From JAGVSR01 sp033765145 (GTDB taxonomy: Bacteria > Pseudomonadota > Alphaproteobacteria > Rhizobiales > Hyphomicrobiaceae), in NCBI GenBank assembly GCA_033765145.1, contig JANRIH010000021.1:1-64000 (forward strand): a stretch of DNA of 64,000 nt, given 5' to 3'. Of this stretch, positions 51,786 to 63,076 are shown in pieces. Made by a program: the position numbers and the translations under genes. The notes below the pieces were generated by a model that did not search any database, was not told the origin of the DNA, and saw only the letters and a program-made list of their open reading frames with translations. Position 1 is the first letter of the stretch, and the number at the start of each line of letters is the position of its first letter.

Positions 51786-52675
51786 GCCTCGGCTCCTGGC
51801 GTTGCCAGTGAAGCGGCTTCACGGCGATAGGGGCTCGCGAGATAGGTTCCAAGAACCACGATCTCGGTCGAGAAGAACGACAATTCTTCGAGCGCGAGCC
51901 TGACGTGCCGGTTGACGGGGTGCCCCTCGATGTCGGCGAAGAACATCGTGGCATTGAACGTGCCCTCGGTCTGATAGCTTTCGAGTTTCGTCATGTTGAC
52001 GCCGTTCGTCGCGAACCCGCCGAGCGCCTTGTAGAGTGCGGCCGGCACGTTCCTGACGCGGAAGATGAAGGTGGTGATGACGGGGCCGTCCTCGGGTTCC
52101 GCGTCCTCGGGCTCTTTCGAGAGGATGACGAACCGGGTCGTGTTGTGGGCTTCATCCTCGATGTCGGTCTTTAGGATCGTCAATCCGTAGATGTCTGCTG
52201 CAAGGCGCGACGCTATCGCCGCAGCCGTGAGATCCTCGCCTTCCGCGACGATCCGCGCCGAACCGGCCGTATCGGCCTCGGGGACCGGCTTCACGCCGAG
52301 CGACCTCAGCGTGTTGCGGCACTGGCCGAGGGCCTGGGTGTGGCTGAGAACGGTCTTGATGGTCTGGAGTGTCGCACCGGGTTTCGCCATCAATTGGTGC
52401 CGCACCCTCAGAAAGTGCTCGCCGGCGATGTAGAGCCCGGCACCCGGCAACAGGTGGTGAATGTCCGCGACCCGTCCCGCGACCGAGTTCTCGATCGGGA
52501 TCATGGCATAGCGCACCTCACCCGATTTGACGGCCGCGAGCGCGTCCTCGAAAGTCGGGTAGGGACGCGGATTGCAGTCGGGAAAGGCTTCGAGGCATGC
52601 GAGATGAGAGTTGGCGCCAGGCTCGCCCTGATAGGCGATGCTGAGCGCAGTCTTGTCGCTGATCGTCTGCGGCAT
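51782..52675 (-). CDS. pheA: Prephenate dehydratase
   Basis: The 297-residue enzyme converts prephenate to phenylpyruvate in phenylalanine synthesis. The catalytic domain shows AYQGEPGANSHLACLEAFP, VKSGEVRYAMIPIENSVAG, and the active-site HNTTRFVILSKEP. A C-terminal ACT domain (FIFRVRNVPAALYKALGGFA) gives feedback control by phenylalanine. There is no chorismate mutase domain, as usual in alphaproteobacteria. It is preceded by kdsB on the same strand. Confidence 0.94.
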   Translation of the reverse strand: MPQTISDKTALSIAYQGEPGANSHLACLEAFPDCNPRPYPTFEDALAAVKSGEVRYAMIPIENSVAGRVADIHHLLPGAGLYIAGEHFLRVRHQLMAKPGATLQTIKTVLSHTQALGQCRNTLRSLGVKPVPEADTAGSARIVAEGEDLTAAAIASRLAADIYGLTILKTDIEDEAHNTTRFVILSKEPEDAEPEDGPVITTFIFRVRNVPAALYKALGGFATNGVNMTKLESYQTEGTFNATMFFADIEGHPVNRHVRLALEELSFFSTEIVVLGTYLASPYRREAASLATPGAEA

Positions 52676-52720
52676 GGGAATGGTCGATCTCGATGGCGGT
52701 GAGGTCCCAGAGTGGCCAAG

Positions 52721-53464
52721 CTAGCGCCCGCCCGGCGCCAGAAGTTGCCGCGCCCGTTCCAGGTCGGCCGGAGTATCGACACCGACCGGAACAGTGTCAA
52801 CGACGCTGACGTCGATGCGCATGCCGTTTTCGATGGCGCGCAATTGTTCCAGTTTCTCACGGAGTTCGAGCGTCGATGGCGCGAGCGCGACGAAGCGTTC
52901 GAGCGCCAGCCGCCGGTAGGCATAAATTCCGATGTGGTGATAGAGCGGACCGTCGCCCCATGGCGCTGTCGCGCGCGTGAAATAGAGCGCCCTTAGACGT
53001 CCTTTTTCCGGCAGCGGCGAGCCAACGACTTTGACGACGTTCGGGTTGGTCTTTTCTTCGACGTGCGTGATCTCGGCCGCCAGGGTGGCGATATCAGCCC
53101 CCTTGGAACTGAGCGGCGCGAGGCTTGCGAGTACGAGCGCCGGATCGAGGGTCGGAAGATCACCTTGGAGGTTCACCACCACTTCCACGTCGCCTTCCGG
53201 ATCGACCCGGTTGACGGCTTCGTAGACGCGATCCGATCCCGAGACATGATCGTTCCGGGTCATGACGGCTTCACCGCCGGCGTCGCGGATCGCCGCGACG
53301 ATGGCGTCGCTATCGGTCGCAACAACAACTCGGCCGGCATCCGCCGCCATGGCACGACGCCAGACGCGCACGATCATGGGTTCGCCATGAATGTCCGCCA
53401 GCGGCTTGTTCGGCAGTCGTGTCGCGGCAAGGCGCGCTGGAATGACGATCAGGGTTTGCGGCAT
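52721..53464 (-). CDS. kdsB: 3-deoxy-manno-octulosonate cytidylyltransferase KdsB
   Basis: KdsB activates Kdo with CTP for lipopolysaccharide synthesis. The start MPQTLIVIPARLAATRLPNK gives 247 residues. Motifs are IPARLAATRLPNKPLADIHG, VVATDSDAI, SGSDRVYEAV, NLQGDLPTLDP and HHIGIYAYRRLALERF. It lies 45 bases upstream of pheA. The longer upstream frame is unconserved. Confidence 0.95.
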   Translation of the reverse strand: MPQTLIVIPARLAATRLPNKPLADIHGEPMIVRVWRRAMAADAGRVVVATDSDAIVAAIRDAGGEAVMTRNDHVSGSDRVYEAVNRVDPEGDVEVVVNLQGDLPTLDPALVLASLAPLSSKGADIATLAAEITHVEEKTNPNVVKVVGSPLPEKGRLRALYFTRATAPWGDGPLYHHIGIYAYRRLALERFVALAPSTLELREKLEQLRAIENGMRIDVSVVDTVPVGVDTPADLERARQLLAPGGR

Positions 53465-53675
53465 GTCTTTAGTTACCGGTGACAATAGGTCTCGATTGAA
53501 CGGCTTAGACCAGCGTTTAGTCGCGTTGCAAGGCGCGCCGGAAATCCGATACATCCGCCCCAGGTCTGCGATCGCCGCGCGCGCGGTCGCGAAACGAACT
53601 CAGCCCGCCGCGAGGGGTCATAATCTCTACGACATGACCATGCCATCGCGGCCGGCCGCATATTGAGGACAACGC

Positions 53676-54338
53676 ATGCTCGACTCTTTCGAACTGAGCA
53701 AGATCGGCGGTGCCGTGCTGTCGGCGCTGCTTCTGATCGTCGGAACCAAGGTGCTGATCGAATCCCATTCGGCATCCCACGGCCACAACGAGGCAGGCTA
53801 TACGCTGCCAACCGATACGGCTGCCAAGTCGGACGCTCCTGTCGAAGCACATGGAGCCGCGCCTGCTCCGGCACCTGCAGCGGGAGCCCCGGCGACGCCC
53901 CCGACGGCAGCCGCCGCGGCTCCAGCCGCGCCTGCGCCAGCCGCTTCCGCTCCGGCAGCAGCTGGCGGGTTCGACCCTGCCGGCGTCGTGGCTCTGCTGA
54001 AAACGGCCAGCGCCGATGACGGAAAGGCAGCCTTCCGCAAGTGCGCGACGTGCCATGTCTCCGAAGCTGGCAAGGCGAGCACGGCCGGTCCCAATCTCTG
54101 GGGCATCGTCAATCGTGCGAAAGCCGGTCAGGCCGACTTCACGAAATACTCCGACGCCATGAAGAGCAAAGGCGGCGCGTGGAGCTACGAGAACCTGGCG
54201 AGCTTCCTGCACAAGCCTCAGGGCTACGTGAAGGGCACCAAGATGGTCTTCAACGGCATCGGCGACAATGCGGAACTGGCGAATCTCATCGCCTACCTCC
54301 GCACGCTGAGCGACAGCCCGGCTCCCTTGCCGAATTGA
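53676..54338 (+). CDS. cycM: Membrane-anchored cytochrome c (CycM type)
   Basis: The 220-residue protein has an N-terminal helix (LSKIGGAVLSALLLIVGTKV) that anchors it, then an Ala/Pro-rich linker of about 60 residues (roughly 50-105). The class I cytochrome domain has haem motif CATCHVSEAGK and an axial Met in GTKMVFNGI. Such cytochromes carry electrons from the bc1 complex to terminal oxidases. It is divergent from kdsB and ends in a strong terminator. Confidence 0.93.
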   Translation: MLDSFELSKIGGAVLSALLLIVGTKVLIESHSASHGHNEAGYTLPTDTAAKSDAPVEAHGAAPAPAPAAGAPATPPTAAAAAPAAPAPAASAPAAAGGFDPAGVVALLKTASADDGKAAFRKCATCHVSEAGKASTAGPNLWGIVNRAKAGQADFTKYSDAMKSKGGAWSYENLASFLHKPQGYVKGTKMVFNGIGDNAELANLIAYLRTLSDSPAPLPN

Positions 54339-54371
54339 CCCGGCGAGCCGCCGAAAATGACGGAGAAAATC

Positions 54372-54402
54372 AAGCCCCGCCAGTGTTTTGGCGGGGCTTT
54401 TC
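54372..54402 (+). terminator. Rho-independent terminator after the cytochrome c gene
   Basis: AAGCCCCGCCA and TGGCGGGGCTT form a perfect 11-bp stem around GTGTTT, followed by TTT. It separates the cytochrome gene from the yej operon. Confidence 0.9.
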
Positions 54403-54533
54403 GTTAGTTGGCGACATTAAGAAAAGTTAAATGCCTGAAGCGCAATTCGGCACGGTATGACGTGCTATCGAACGATGTCAGCGTAACGTCGAGAACGACG
54501 AATCGCGGAATGCAACAAGCGCGACGGGTGATC

Positions 54534-56459
54534 ATGGCGACGAGCGGGCGAGCGGGTGCGGCCACGAAAGCGGCCGTCGGGAATTGGATCGAGACGCGGA
54601 GCGTCGCACGGCTCGCGGTACTCGCGACGCTGATGGTGGTCGGCTCACCGGCGTTCGCGGAAGGGGATTCCACTCCGGCATCGGCACAAAAGCGTCATCA
54701 CGCCCTCTCACTGATGGGCGCGCCCGCCCTCTCTTCTGATTTTGCTCACTTCCCGTTTGCGAACCCGAACGCGCCCAAGGGTGGCACGCTGAGGATGCCG
54801 GCGATCGGGACGTTCGACAGCCTCAACGCCTATCCGATCAAGGGTGTGCCCGCGACCGGCCTCGGCCTGGTCGAATCGAGCCTCATGTTCAGCTCGCCTG
54901 ACGAGCCTTCGACCGAATACGGGCTTCTCGCGGAATGGGTCTCGCACCCGGACGACTATTCGAGCGTCACGTTCGGGCTCCGTCCCGAAGCGAAGTTCCA
55001 CGACGGTCAACCGGTGACACCTGAGGACGTCATCTTCAGTCTCGAGGAATTGAAGAAGGTCAATCCGCAGATCGCGTTCTATTACAAAAACGTCGTCAAG
55101 GCCGAGAAGACGGGCGATCGCGAGGTGACGTTCACGTTCGACAAGGCCGGCAATCGCGAGTTGCCCCTGATCGTCGGACAGTTGAGCATCATCCCCAAGC
55201 ACTATTGGACGGGCAAGGACGCCAAGGGTGAACCGCGCGACCTCGCGAAATCGACCCTCGACGCGCCGCTCGGCTCCGGTCCCTACAAGGTGAAACTGGT
55301 CGAAGCCGGTCGCCGCGTCGTCTACGAACGGGTGAAGGATTGGTGGGGCACCAACCTGCCCGTGAGCCGCGGGCTCTATAACTTCGACGAGATCTCCTAC
55401 GTCTACTTCAAGGACAGGCTCCCCGCCTTCGAGGCGTTCAAGTCGGGTGTGTTCGATTTTTGGCCGGAGTCGGTCGCATCCGCATGGGCGACGCAATACG
55501 ACTTCGACGCCGTCAAAAAGGGCCTGGTAGCGAAAGAAGCGCTGCCCCATGCGCGTGTGGCGTCCATGCAGGGCTTTACGCTCAACTCACGCCGCAAGGC
55601 GTTCGAGGACATTCGCGTCCGCCGCGCGTTCGTGCTCGCCTTCAACTTCGAGGCGCTGAACAAATCGATCTTCTACGGTCAGTATGTCCGGTCGCAGAGC
55701 TTTTTCGGGAATAGCGAACTCGAGGCCAAGGGATTGCCCGAGGGTCGCGAACTCGAAATCCTGACGTCGGTGAAGGATCAGCTGCCGCCCGAAGTCTTCA
55801 CGACGCCGTGGAAGAGCCCCGTGAGCGGCACGGACGAAGAATTCCGCAACAATATGCGGCAGGCCTCGAAGCTGCTCGAAGAGGCCGGCTGGAAGGTTGC
55901 GTCTGGCAAACGCCAGAACGCGGCCGGCGAACCGTTGAAGATTGAGATCCTGCTGGTACAGCCCGATTTCGAACGGATCGCGCTGCCCTATATCGAGAAC
56001 CTGAAGCGCCTCGGCATCGAAGCGACGGCCCGCGTCGTGGACAGCGCCCAATACACCCGCCGCGAAGACACCCGCGATTTCGACATCATCGTCGACAGCT
56101 TTGGCCAGTCGCATTCGCCGGGCAACGAGCAGCGTGACTACTGGGGTTCGGACTCGGCCAAGATGGACGGCAGCCGCAACACCATCGGCATCAAGAACCC
56201 CGCGATAGACAAGATCGTCGATGCGATCGTGTTCGCGAAAGATCGCGCCGAACTCGTCGCCGCGACCCGCGCACTCGACCGCGCGCTCCTCTGGAATTTC
56301 TACGTGGTGCCCCAATGGTACTATCCGTTCGACCGCGTGGCCTATTGGAATGTCTTCGGTCGCGCGGAAAAGATCCCGTCCCAGAGCCCGGCCTATTTCT
56401 CGGCCTGGTGGATCGATCCTGCCAAACAGAGCGCGCTCGCTGCCGCGAGGGGCATGTGA
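54534..56459 (+). CDS. yejA: Extracellular solute-binding protein, YejA-like (first copy)
   Basis: The 641-residue periplasmic protein binds oligopeptides or microcin-like substrates for the Yej ABC transporter. The chosen ATG gives a signal peptide (RLAVLATLMVVGSPAFAEG). SBP family 5 features are FPFANPNAPKGGTLRMPAIG, LRPEAKFHDGQPVTPEDVIF and RVRRAFVLAFNFEALNKSIF. An ATG eight codons upstream is an alternative start. It overlaps a second copy by GTGA. Confidence 0.9.
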   Translation: MATSGRAGAATKAAVGNWIETRSVARLAVLATLMVVGSPAFAEGDSTPASAQKRHHALSLMGAPALSSDFAHFPFANPNAPKGGTLRMPAIGTFDSLNAYPIKGVPATGLGLVESSLMFSSPDEPSTEYGLLAEWVSHPDDYSSVTFGLRPEAKFHDGQPVTPEDVIFSLEELKKVNPQIAFYYKNVVKAEKTGDREVTFTFDKAGNRELPLIVGQLSIIPKHYWTGKDAKGEPRDLAKSTLDAPLGSGPYKVKLVEAGRRVVYERVKDWWGTNLPVSRGLYNFDEISYVYFKDRLPAFEAFKSGVFDFWPESVASAWATQYDFDAVKKGLVAKEALPHARVASMQGFTLNSRRKAFEDIRVRRAFVLAFNFEALNKSIFYGQYVRSQSFFGNSELEAKGLPEGRELEILTSVKDQLPPEVFTTPWKSPVSGTDEEFRNNMRQASKLLEEAGWKVASGKRQNAAGEPLKIEILLVQPDFERIALPYIENLKRLGIEATARVVDSAQYTRREDTRDFDIIVDSFGQSHSPGNEQRDYWGSDSAKMDGSRNTIGIKNPAIDKIVDAIVFAKDRAELVAATRALDRALLWNFYVVPQWYYPFDRVAYWNVFGRAEKIPSQSPAYFSAWWIDPAKQSALAAARGM

Positions 56460-58339
56460 GCTTCGTCCGCGCCGATCGTCGGAATCGTCGCTGGTCGAAA
56501 GCATTTGCGGGCCAAATCGCGGGCCTTGTCGCCGGCGTCCTGATCGCAATCCCGAGCGTCGTCGTTCCGGCATCGGCCGATCCAACGCACGGCCTCTCCG
56601 CCTTTGGTGATCTCAAATATCCCGCAGGCTTTGCCCACTTCGACTATGTCAACCCCGACGCCCCGAAAAGCGGCAAGGTCGCCCACATTGGATCGGCCGG
56701 TGTCACGACCTTCGACAGCTTCAACGACTTCATCCTGAAGGGCGAGGCGGCGCAGGGGCTCAACCTTCTCTACGACAGCCTGATGGTGCGCGCCTTCGAC
56801 GAACCCGACGCGGTTTACGGCCTCGTGGCGGAAAGCGCCGACGTGGCGGCGGACGGCCTCTCCGCGACTTTCCGACTTCGCCCGGAAGCACGCTTCGCCG
56901 ACGGCACGCCCGTCACGGCCGACGATTGCGTCTTCACGTTGGAAAGTCTGAAGTCCGACGCCGCGCATCCTCGTTTCAGCCTCACGCTGCGCGACGTCGT
57001 GAAGGCCGAAGCCCTCGATCCGGCCACGGTCCGCTACACCTTTCAGGGAACATTGATCCGCAAGCTGCCGCTCGTGGTCGCCGAATTGCCGATTCTGCCG
57101 CGCGCCTACTATCAGAAGCAGCCCTTCACCGAATCCTCGCTCGCAGCGCCGCTCGGGTCCGGTCCCTATGCGATCTCCGATCACGTGCAAGGGCGCTTCG
57201 TGACCTACAAGCGCCGGACCGACTATTGGGCGAAGGATTTGAACGTCAATCGCGGCCGCAACAACTTCGACGAGGTGCGCTTCGACTATTTTCGCGACCG
57301 AGCGCTCGAACTGGAGGCGTTGCTCGCCGGCACGATCCAGTTCCGCGAGGAGTTTACGTCCAAGGATTGGGCCACAGGCTACGACAAGCCGGTCGTGAAG
57401 TCTGGCCGCATCAAACTCATGACGCTCCCCGACGAACGCCCGTCAGGCGCTCAAGGGTTCTTCATCAACACCCGTCGCCCAGCCTTCAAGGATGTGCGCG
57501 TCCGTAGGGCGCTCGACCTTGCCTTCGATTTCGAATGGAGCAACCGCAATCTCTTTTTCGGACTTTACAAGCGCACCGCGAGCTTTTTCGAAAACTCCCC
57601 GATGAAGGCGGTGGGTCCGCCGTCGCCCGAGGAACTCGAACTTCTGGAGCCTTGGCGGTCGAAGCTGCCGCCCGAAGTCTTCGGCGAGCCCTATTCGCCG
57701 CCCGTGACGGATGGTTCGGGCCTTCCGCGTGAGAATTTCCGGACGGCGACGAAGCTCTTGGTCGAAGCCGGCTGGAAGATCGATCCCTCTGCGCGGCTGT
57801 TCAAGAATGCGGCGGGCGAGACTTTGAAGGTCGAAATCCTGCTCGACAGTCCGTCGTTCGAGCGGATCGCGGGGCCATACGTCAAAAATCTGCGCACGAT
57901 CGGCATCGACGCCACCATGCGCCGCGTGGAGTCCGCCGAGTACGAGCGCCGCTTGAAGACGTTCGACTTCGATCTGACGACGGAGCGCTATGCCTTGAGC
58001 CTCACCCCCGGCAACGAGGTCAGGAATTTCTGGGGCTCTGAAGCCGCCAAGATCGACGGCAGCTACAATCTGGCCGGTATCTCGGACCCGGCCGTCGACG
58101 CGCTTGCCGACGCGATTGCCAAAGCCGAAACCCGCCCGAAGCTCGTGACCGCCGCCCGCGCCCTCGACCGCGTCCTTCGGGCCGGGCACTATTGGGTTCC
58201 CCACTGGTACAAAGCAGCCCATAATCTCGCTTTCTGGGATCGGTTCGGCTGGCCCGAGACGAAACCCAAGTACGAGCGGGGCGCGCTCGACACTTGGTGG
58301 TACGACGGCGTCAAGGCTGCCAAGACCGGGGCCAACTGA
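56456..58339 (+). CDS. Extracellular solute-binding protein, YejA-like (second copy)
   Basis: The GTG at 56456 overlaps the first copy's TGA and gives 627 residues with a signal peptide (AGLVAGVLIAIPSVVVPASA). It is a diverged paralogue of the first copy: FAHFDYVNPDAPKSGKVAHI, LRPEARFADGTPVTADDCVF and RVRRALDLAFDFEWSNRNLF are aligned motifs. Two binding proteins feeding one transporter could widen the substrate range. This tandem pair is common in rhizobia. Confidence 0.9.
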   Translation: MSFVRADRRNRRWSKAFAGQIAGLVAGVLIAIPSVVVPASADPTHGLSAFGDLKYPAGFAHFDYVNPDAPKSGKVAHIGSAGVTTFDSFNDFILKGEAAQGLNLLYDSLMVRAFDEPDAVYGLVAESADVAADGLSATFRLRPEARFADGTPVTADDCVFTLESLKSDAAHPRFSLTLRDVVKAEALDPATVRYTFQGTLIRKLPLVVAELPILPRAYYQKQPFTESSLAAPLGSGPYAISDHVQGRFVTYKRRTDYWAKDLNVNRGRNNFDEVRFDYFRDRALELEALLAGTIQFREEFTSKDWATGYDKPVVKSGRIKLMTLPDERPSGAQGFFINTRRPAFKDVRVRRALDLAFDFEWSNRNLFFGLYKRTASFFENSPMKAVGPPSPEELELLEPWRSKLPPEVFGEPYSPPVTDGSGLPRENFRTATKLLVEAGWKIDPSARLFKNAAGETLKVEILLDSPSFERIAGPYVKNLRTIGIDATMRRVESAEYERRLKTFDFDLTTERYALSLTPGNEVRNFWGSEAAKIDGSYNLAGISDPAVDALADAIAKAETRPKLVTAARALDRVLRAGHYWVPHWYKAAHNLAFWDRFGWPETKPKYERGALDTWWYDGVKAAKTGAN

Positions 58340-58389
58340 CACGGCGTGAGCCGAACCGGGACGACTGAACGGGGATGAGAGAAAGAGGC

Positions 58390-59511
58390 ATGGCCGCCTA
58401 CCTCCTGAAGCGCATTCTCCTGATCTTCCCGACGCTCTTCGGCATCATGCTGATCAGCTTCGTCATCATCCAGTTCGCCCCCGGAGGTCCTGTCGAGCGT
58501 GTCATCGCTCAGGTCACGGGCACGGGTGTCGGTGCGACGGATCGCTTCGGCGGTGGCGGCGGAAGCGAGTTGTCGGGCGGTGGTGCTGCGGGACAAACCG
58601 CGCAGCAGATGGCCGAAGGCGCGAGTTCCGGCTACCGCGGCGCCCAGGGGCTCGATCCGGAGTTCATCAAGAAGCTCGAGAAGCAGTTCGGCTTCGACAA
58701 GCCCGCGCACGAGCGCTTCCTCCTGATGATGTACAATTATCTGACCTTCAATTTCGGCGAGAGCTACTTCCGTTCGATCTCCGTCATCGATCTCATCGCC
58801 GAAAAGCTGCCGATCTCGATCTCGCTCGGCCTGTGGATGACGCTCATCACCTACCTCGTCTCGATCCCGCTCGGCATCCGCAAGGCGGTTCGCGACGGCG
58901 AGCCGTTCGATACCTGGACTTCTACGGTCCTGATCATCGGCTATGCGCTGCCGGGCTTCCTCGTGGCGGTTCTTCTTCTCGTCGTCTTCGCAGGCTCATC
59001 GTTCGTGCAGTGGTTCCCCTCGCGCGGCCTCGGTTCGGACAACTGGGACGAACTCTCGCTGTTCGGCAAAGCCGTCGACTATGCCTGGCATCTCGTCTTG
59101 CCGCTGACCGCACTGGCGCTCGGCACGTTCACGACCATGACGTTCCTGACCAAGAATGCCTTCCTCGATGAAATCCGGAAGCAATACGTCGTGACCGCGC
59201 GCGCCAAAGGCCTGACGGAAGGGCAGGTGCTCTATGGGCATGTTTTCCGCAACGCGATGCTGCTCATCATCGCCGGGTTCCCGGCCGCCTTCATCGGCGC
59301 GTTCTTTTCGGGCTCGCTCCTGATCGAGACGATCTTCTCGCTCGATGGCTTGGGCCTGCTCGGCTTCGAGTCGGTCTTGAACCGCGACTATCCGGTCGTC
59401 TTCGCAACCCTCTACATCTTCTCGCTCGTCGGCCTCATCGCAAACCTGCTATCCGATTTCATCTATACGCTCGTCGATCCGCGCATCGACTTCGAAAGCC
59501 GCGAGGTCTGA
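58390..59511 (+). CDS. yejB: Oligopeptide/microcin ABC transporter permease YejB
   Basis: The 373-residue inner-membrane permease starts MAAYLLKRILLIFPTLFG, a typical YejB N-terminus; an ATG five codons upstream is possible. About six helices are seen, with the permease loop near AFLDEIRKQYVVTARAKGL. A Gly/Ser/Ala-rich periplasmic insert (about residues 50-80) precedes YRGAQGLDPEFIKKLEKQFG. This is usual for rhizobial YejB. Confidence 0.93.
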   Translation: MAAYLLKRILLIFPTLFGIMLISFVIIQFAPGGPVERVIAQVTGTGVGATDRFGGGGGSELSGGGAAGQTAQQMAEGASSGYRGAQGLDPEFIKKLEKQFGFDKPAHERFLLMMYNYLTFNFGESYFRSISVIDLIAEKLPISISLGLWMTLITYLVSIPLGIRKAVRDGEPFDTWTSTVLIIGYALPGFLVAVLLLVVFAGSSFVQWFPSRGLGSDNWDELSLFGKAVDYAWHLVLPLTALALGTFTTMTFLTKNAFLDEIRKQYVVTARAKGLTEGQVLYGHVFRNAMLLIIAGFPAAFIGAFFSGSLLIETIFSLDGLGLLGFESVLNRDYPVVFATLYIFSLVGLIANLLSDFIYTLVDPRIDFESREV

Positions 59512-59514
59512 TCG

Positions 59515-60758
59515 ATGGACACCCGGCCGACGACGAACGCCAAAGGGACTTCACCACACGTTGAACGGGCGGCATCGTCCGTCTTGGAGCGCATCTTTTT
59601 CTGGCGCGGTATCGAATTGACGCCGATCAACCGTCGCCGCCTCACGAACTTCAAGGCCAACAAGCGCGGCTATTGGAGCTTCTGGATCTTTGTCGTGCTG
59701 TTCGGGCTGTCGCTGTTCGCCGAGTTCATCGCTAACGACAAGCCGATTCTCGCCAGCTACAAGGGCGAACTTCTGGCACCCGTTCTCATCGACTACCCGG
59801 AGGAGAAGTTCGGCGGCTTTCTCGCCGTAACCGACTATCGCGATCCGATGATCCTAAAGGAGATCGAGGACAACGGCTGGGCGCTCTGGCCGCCGATCGC
59901 CTATTCCTACGACACCATCAACAAGGACTATCCGACGCGCGCGCGGAGCGACGGGCGCTGCGTCGAGGACCGCGACGGCGTCCAGATTCCTGTCGGCATC
60001 GGGTATCCCGCGCCGCCGCAGTGGGCGTCATCCCTTCCGCTTTGCCCCGCCACGCCCGAGCAGATCGCCCGCTATTCCGCGCTCGGAAACACGAACTGGC
60101 TTGGCACGGACGATCAGGGCCGCGACGTGCTCGCACGCATGATCTACGGTTTCCGCGTTTCGGTCATGTTCGGATTGTTGCTGACCATTCTCGCGACCAT
60201 CATCGGCGTGGCCGCCGGCGCCGTGCAGGGCTACTTCGGCGGCCGCATCGACCTCTTTTTCCAGCGCCTGCTCGAAATCTGGTCGTCGATCCCCGAGCTG
60301 TACGTGCTCCTTATCATCTCGTCCGTTCTGATCCCGGGTTTCTGGACGCTGCTCTTCGTGCTCCTGGCCTTCCAGTGGACGGGTCTCGTCGGCATCGTGC
60401 GGGCCGAATTCCTGCGCGCCAGGAATTTCGAGTACATCCGTGCGGCACGCGCTCTCGGCCTCAACGACACGACGATCATGTGGAAGCACGTTCTGCCGAA
60501 CGCCATGGTCGCGACCCTGACGTTCCTGCCGTTCAAGCTCTCCGGCTCCATCGGCCTTCTGACCGCACTCGACTTCCTGGGTCTTGGTCTGCCCCCTGGT
60601 TCGCCATCGCTCGGAGAATTGCTTCTGCAGGGCAAGAAGTATCTCGAAGCGCCCTGGCTCGGCCTGTCGGGCTTCCTCCTGATGGCCGTCACACTGTCGC
60701 TTCTGATCTTCATCGGCGAAGCCGTGCGCGATGCCCTCGATCCCAGGAAGACATACAG

Positions 60759-60762
<4 letters not shown>
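59515..60762 (+). CDS. yejE: Oligopeptide/microcin ABC transporter permease YejE
   Basis: The 415-residue permease is the second membrane subunit. It has a long N-terminal region with one helix (YWSFWIFVVLFGLSLFAEFI), a periplasmic domain of about 120 residues, then five helices with the loop EFLRARNFEYIRAARALGL. The C-terminus ends DPRKTYR. It starts 3 bases after yejB and its stop overlaps the yejF start (ATGA). Confidence 0.93.
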
Positions 60763-62408
<1,646 letters not shown>

Positions 62409-62438
62409 TCACCGGCTCCGTCGACGAAAGACCGCGCG

Positions 62439-62894
62439 ATGCTGCCCGACGACATCTACCGCTCGAAGCTCACGACGGCGGTCGAAAGCCTCCGCTACTG
62501 GATCCCGTCGATCAGCGACGTCGCGAAGGCGGATGAGGATCAGTCCGACGCTCATTGGCGCATCGCCGTCGCCCCGCATGTCCATGGCGCGTGCCCGTTC
62601 GAAGTCGTTCTGAAATCGGGTCAGCGCTATGCCGTCGTGCTCGACGGCGTCGCCTTCGACGACCTGCCCGCGGGGGATCTCGCTGGCGTGACGGCTCTGG
62701 CCGATGCGATCGCGGCCGGTCGCGTGGTCCGGTCGTCCTGGACGACCGCCAAGACGGGAACGCCGATAGCGACGCGGCTGACCGTCGATCTCGGCAAGGG
62801 TCGCCGTTGGACCGAGACGCAGGGAGCAGTGCCCGATCCCTCGGACGACGACTACGTGCGCACCGACCGGCATTACCTGCCTTACCGCCGTTGA
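62439..62894 (+). CDS. Hypothetical protein downstream of yejF
   Basis: The 151-residue soluble protein lacks a signal peptide. Segments WRIAVAPHVHGACPFEVVLK and YAVVLDGVAFDDLPAGDLAG look like a compact beta-rich domain. I recognise no family. It lies 30 bases after yejF, on the same strand, so it is probably co-transcribed. Confidence 0.7.
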   Translation: MLPDDIYRSKLTTAVESLRYWIPSISDVAKADEDQSDAHWRIAVAPHVHGACPFEVVLKSGQRYAVVLDGVAFDDLPAGDLAGVTALADAIAAGRVVRSSWTTAKTGTPIATRLTVDLGKGRRWTETQGAVPDPSDDDYVRTDRHYLPYRR

Positions 62895-63076
62895 GCACTG
62901 TTGATCGTCCAGAGCCGGACCAAGGGGCCAGACACGGGTGCAGCGGCAACGTCTCGATACCATGCTGATCGAAACCCGTTGCGGGCGCGTCTGGTCAGCT
63001 TGACCTTAAGGGTCCGAGAGGCAATGTGCCTGCTCCGCGGCTCGACCGGCCGCACCACCAGTGGACTGCCGAACCC

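Noticed and set aside
58530..58640. Gly/Ser/Ala-rich insert in YejB as an anomaly
   Set aside because: Rhizobial YejB proteins commonly have such a variable low-complexity loop before YRGAQGLDPEF, so it is not unusual.
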